Made by a program: the position numbers and the translations under genes. From positions 806,001-870,000 of the forward strand of contig NZ_CP158281.1 of assembly GCF_040256645.1 (NCBI RefSeq): DNA of 64,000 nt. Reading direction: 5' to 3'. The DNA comes from Brevibacterium sp. CBA3109. GTDB taxonomy: Bacteria; Actinomycetota; Actinomycetes; Actinomycetales; Brevibacteriaceae. The notes under the pieces were generated by a model. The model saw only the letters and a program-made list of their open reading frames with translations. It did no database searches and was not told the DNA's origin. Shown here one piece after another: positions 62,822-64,000 of this stretch; position 1 is the stretch's first letter, and each line of letters begins with the position of its first letter.

Positions 62822-64000
62822 TTGGATCTCAGCGTCGTGGGCGCCATCCTCGGTGTGAGCTGGATCGTCGCCGAATACCTGGTGAAGATCATCGCCATCG
62901 GCGTCGTCCCGGAGAACCGCAGGCCCTCGTCATCATCGGCCTGGCTGCTGCTGATCCTGTTCGTTCCGATCGTCGGCATTCCGCTGTTCCTCATGCTCGG
63001 CAGCCCCTACATCAACCACCGTCGGGCCCGGATCCAAGCCGATGCCGATGAACTCCTGCACGAAGGCGCCGACGAACTGCCCGATGTGCCCCCGTCCCTG
63101 CAGGCTCCGCGAGAATTCGTGTCGATCGCGCAGCTTGGCCGCCGGCTCACCGCGCTGCCGATGGTCACCGGCAACAGCCACGGTGTCATCTCCGACTATG
63201 AGGCCAGCATCGAGCGGATGGCCGAGCTCGTCGATGAGGCCCGCGAATACGTGCATGTCGAGATCTACATCATGGCCTGGGACTCCACGACCGACGTGTT
63301 CTTCCGTGCGCTCGAACGGGCCGCGGCACGCGGGGTGAAGGTCAAGGTTCTCTTCGACCACATCGGCTCCCGGAAATATCCCGGCTTCCACCGCCTGGGC
63401 AGACGCCTGACCAAGGTCGGCATCCAGTGGCACCTGATGCTTCCCTTCATCCCTTGGCGCGCCAAGCTGCGGCGCATCGATCTGCGCAATCACCGAAAGC
63501 TGCTCGTCGTCGACGGGAAGAAGGCGATGATGGGCTCGCAGAACATGATCGATTCCTCGTATCTGCAGAAGAAGAACGTGGCCATCGGTCGGCATTGGCA
63601 CGACATCATGGTCGAACTCAGCGGACCCATCGTCGCCGCTGTCGAAGCCGTGTTCGCCACCGACTGGTACTCCGAAAGCGGAGAGGCCCTGGGGATCAGG
63701 ACCTACGACGGTGAATTCCATGAAGCCGATGTGGGCGGGGCGACGAGTGCCATGCAGCTCGTTCCCTCGGGCCCCGGCTTCACCACCGAACCGAACCTCA
63801 AGGTCTTCACCTCACTGATGTATCTGGCGCAGACTCGGCTGGCGATCGTCAGCCCGTACTTCGTCCCCGACGAGTCTCTGCTGGCCGCTGTCATCACCGC
63901 AGCTCGGCGCGGGGTCGACGTCGAGCTCTACGTCAGCGAGAAGGCCGATCAGTTCATGGTCGACTACGCCCAGTCCTCCTATTACAGGTCACTGCTTGAG
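62822..64000 (+). CDS. Cardiolipin synthase-like phospholipase D family protein (3' end cut)
   Basis: 393 codons are visible before the window ends, without a stop. Two N-terminal membrane helices with the PLD-nuclease N-terminal pattern (VGAILGVSWIVAEYLVKIIA, SAWLLLILFVPIVGIPLFLML), then the phosphatidyltransferase fold with the first HKD motif, NHRKLLVVDGKKAMMGSQNM (His, Lys, Asp). The second HKD lies beyond the window. It probably joins phosphatidylglycerol or CDP-diacylglycerol at the membrane. TTG 62822 is preferred because GGAG stands 7 nt before; GTG 62816 is an alternative. A TAATGT at 62780-62785 is a likely -10. Confidence 0.85.
   Translation, partial: MDLSVVGAILGVSWIVAEYLVKIIAIGVVPENRRPSSSSAWLLLILFVPIVGIPLFLMLGSPYINHRRARIQADADELLHEGADELPDVPPSLQAPREFVSIAQLGRRLTALPMVTGNSHGVISDYEASIERMAELVDEAREYVHVEIYIMAWDSTTDVFFRALERAAARGVKVKVLFDHIGSRKYPGFHRLGRRLTKVGIQWHLMLPFIPWRAKLRRIDLRNHRKLLVVDGKKAMMGSQNMIDSSYLQKKNVAIGRHWHDIMVELSGPIVAAVEAVFATDWYSESGEALGIRTYDGEFHEADVGGATSAMQLVPSGPGFTTEPNLKVFTSLMYLAQTRLAIVSPYFVPDESLLAAVITAARRGVDVELYVSEKADQFMVDYAQSSYYRSLLE

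Overview
The window is a high-GC, gene-dense stretch of actinobacterial chromosome. Gene content and order follow the conserved actinobacterial block that in Mycobacterium tuberculosis runs from dnaX/recR through lysC-asd, ponA2, crp, nth, acs, ssd and the tad genes to topA and holB. Together with the DUF222-HNH gene and codon usage, this suggests a Micrococcales member, possibly Brevibacterium; the genus is an inference and I see no rRNA to confirm it. One tRNA gene (Thr, CGT) is present. I find no prophage, insertion sequence or CRISPR array.

Layout. 1-3.3 kb: a tightly overlapping minus-strand run (DUF1707 membrane-stress-type protein, small membrane protein, tandem GNAT, DUF4178, DUF2617, and a glycine-rich protein cut by the window edge). 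3.4-11 kb: dnaX-recR, a DUF2975/Xre pair, and lysC-asd for the aspartate pathway. 11-14 kb: a zinc ABC importer. 14-25 kb: metallophosphoesterase, class A PBP with glycine-rich tail, DUF4177, RidA / degenerate NUDIX / MBL operon, the Crp/GlxR regulator, nth with CoA pyrophosphatase, and a DUF222-HNH protein. 25-30 kb: acetyl-CoA synthetase diverging from a large low-complexity membrane protein, with a Crp-type site between them. 30-36 kb: a compact tad (Flp pilus-like) locus. 36-49 kb: MrfA/Hrq1-like helicase, methyltransferase, topA, a GNAT, a lipoate-ligase-like gene, an MFS-thymidylate kinase fusion, and holB. 49-52 kb: M20 peptidase, a decayed GNAT gene, tRNA-Thr and a large membrane protein. 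52-64 kb: catabolic genes, with fadA-fadB (beta-oxidation), a quinone-oxidoreductase-like gene, a TetR regulator, and a methylcrotonyl-CoA carboxylase / acyl-CoA dehydrogenase operon for leucine or branched-chain acyl-CoA breakdown. A cardiolipin-synthase-like gene runs off the right end.

How the parts fit. Most genes are core functions: replication and repair, aspartate-family amino acids, wall synthesis, and acyl-CoA metabolism with regulators next to their targets (TetR/mcc, Xre/DUF2975, Crp/acs). Many genes overlap by 4 nt (ATGA). About ten others have a TAnnnT or CATAAT hexamer 6-8 nt before the start codon, the signature of leaderless transcripts. The points most worth a second look are an over-represented CGCCGAGGTG word (24 exact copies), a NUDIX-fold protein whose catalytic box has been erased, a structured leader before lysC, the TATCG-repeat promoter of the DUF2975/Xre pair, and the repeat-bearing region before the pilin gene. 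I did not find a clear, wholly new multi-gene system.
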